Positions 14,095 through 14,650 of a stretch of 14,650 bases of DNA are shown in pieces. The stretch lies in assembly GCA_017552495.1 (NCBI GenBank), contig JAFZPW010000002.1:1-14650 (forward strand). The letters are read 5' to 3'. The translations under genes and the position numbers were made by a program. Every line of letters starts with the position of its first letter. Positions within the stretch are counted from its first letter, which is position 1. The notes under the pieces are model-generated. The model was given only the letters and a program-made list of their open reading frames with translations. It was not told where the DNA came from and searched no databases. This stretch comes from Clostridia bacterium. Its GTDB lineage: Bacteria; Bacillota; Clostridia; Oscillospirales; Butyricicoccaceae.

Positions 14095-14650
14095 ATGAAC
14101 GAACTACTGCAAACCATGAGCACGGCTCAAAAGGCGGGCCAGCTCTTTCTGATCCGCTGCCCGCAGGAAAACGAGGTCTCCTCCATCGCCTGCTTCCAGC
14201 CGGGCGGCGTGGTGCTCTTTTCCGTGGATTTTGAAAACCGCACGGCAGAGGAATGCCTCGCCCGGGTCAACGCCATGCAGGCGGCCGCGCTGATTCCCCT
14301 TTTGGTTTCGGCCGACGAAGAGGGCGGCACGGTGTGCCGCGTCAGTCGTCACCCTGCCCTGCGTGCGGAACGCTTTCCTTCACCCCGGGAACTCTGTTCC
14401 GCAGGCGGATGGGAGGCAGCGGAGGCCGACGCCGAGGAAAAATGCGTCCTGCTGCGGCGGGTGGGCGTCAACGTCAATCTGGCGCCGGTGTGCGACCTGT
14501 CCGACGATCCGGAACATTTTATTTATCCGCGGGCGGTGTCGGGCGACCCCGATACGGCCTCGTCTTTCGTCAAGCGGGTCGTAAAAATTTCGGAAGCGCA
14601 CGGCGTCGGCACCGTGCTCAAGCACTTTCCCGGCTACGGCGGCAACGCCG
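14095..14650 (+). CDS. nagZ: Glycoside hydrolase family 3, NagZ-like beta-N-acetylglucosaminidase (3' end outside window)
   Basis: The frame is open from ATG 14095 to the right edge, giving 185 residues of a probable ~350-500. GH3 marks are FQPGGVVLFS at about 35-44, SADEEGGTVCRV near 72-83, a GVNVNLAPVCDLS stretch near 130, and LKHFPGYGG close to the end, which matches the KHFPGHG motif of NagZ-type enzymes with Tyr in place of the usual His. The nucleophile Asp would lie beyond the window. GGGAGG (14083-14088) sits 6 nt before the start and the preceding stop is 1 nt away. There is no signal peptide, so a cytoplasmic muropeptide-recycling role is likely. The symbol is by similarity only; a different GH3 specificity is possible. 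Confidence 0.8.
   Translation, partial: MNELLQTMSTAQKAGQLFLIRCPQENEVSSIACFQPGGVVLFSVDFENRTAEECLARVNAMQAAALIPLLVSADEEGGTVCRVSRHPALRAERFPSPRELCSAGGWEAAEADAEEKCVLLRRVGVNVNLAPVCDLSDDPEHFIYPRAVSGDPDTASSFVKRVVKISEAHGVGTVLKHFPGYGGNA

Noticed and set aside
1..14650. CRISPR arrays, insertion sequences, tRNA/rRNA genes, attachment sites
   Set aside because: I looked for regular repeats, transposase motifs and tRNA cloverleaf signals by eye on both strands and found none.

Overview
The window looks like a piece of chromosome from an anaerobic Clostridia-type Firmicute, possibly near the Oscillospiraceae. That placement is an inference from GC-rich coding sequence with strong AAGGAGG ribosome-binding sites, sigma-A-like promoters with 17-bp spacers, a SpoVB/MurJ-type flippase and a compact cobamide-salvage operon. 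No rRNA, tRNA, CRISPR array, insertion sequence or phage gene is visible. Coding density is very high and no gene-free stretch exceeds 300 bases.

Left part (1-1083, + strand): the C-terminal part of a TetR-like regulator overlaps a CPBP/CAAX-type membrane protease gene. A 150-bp convergent spacer with three hairpins follows.

Cobamide operon (6526 down to 1234, - strand): seven tightly packed genes run from one consensus promoter at 6554-6582. In order they are a xylose-isomerase-like TIM-barrel protein, cobT, cobU, cobS, a second short CobU-like protein, a CobC-like phosphatase with an added membrane and zinc-ribbon tail, and a GNAT_C-type acyltransferase-like protein. Together cobT/cobU/cobS/cobC cover nucleotide-loop assembly: activation of the lower-ligand base, activation of cobinamide, joining of the two, and dephosphorylation. 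No corrin-ring genes are present, so this is a salvage or late-step module. cobT is split by a +1 frameshift in a run of six G. The short leader leaves no room for a cobalamin riboswitch.

Middle (6661-12004): a threonine aldolase gene is divergent from the cob operon. A monoglyceride-lipase-like alpha/beta hydrolase converges on it, sharing a bidirectional terminator. Glycerol kinase is divergent from the hydrolase through overlapping promoters. A 14-helix flippase has its own near-perfect promoter. A lipase that could release glycerol beside a glycerol kinase suggests, but does not prove, a glycerolipid-use pair.

Right part (12005-14650, + strand): a small XRE-type regulator sits in an AT-rich patch with its own promoter and terminator. 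A cytoplasmic S12 serine hydrolase and a GH3 (NagZ-like) glycosidase follow, the latter cut by the window edge. This pair resembles the AmiE/NagZ muropeptide-recycling pair of Bacillus.

I found no clearly new biological system. The best leads are the two complementary-looking CobU paralogs, the CobC fusion with membrane helices and zinc ribbon, the TIM-barrel protein leading the cob operon, and the cobT frameshift.
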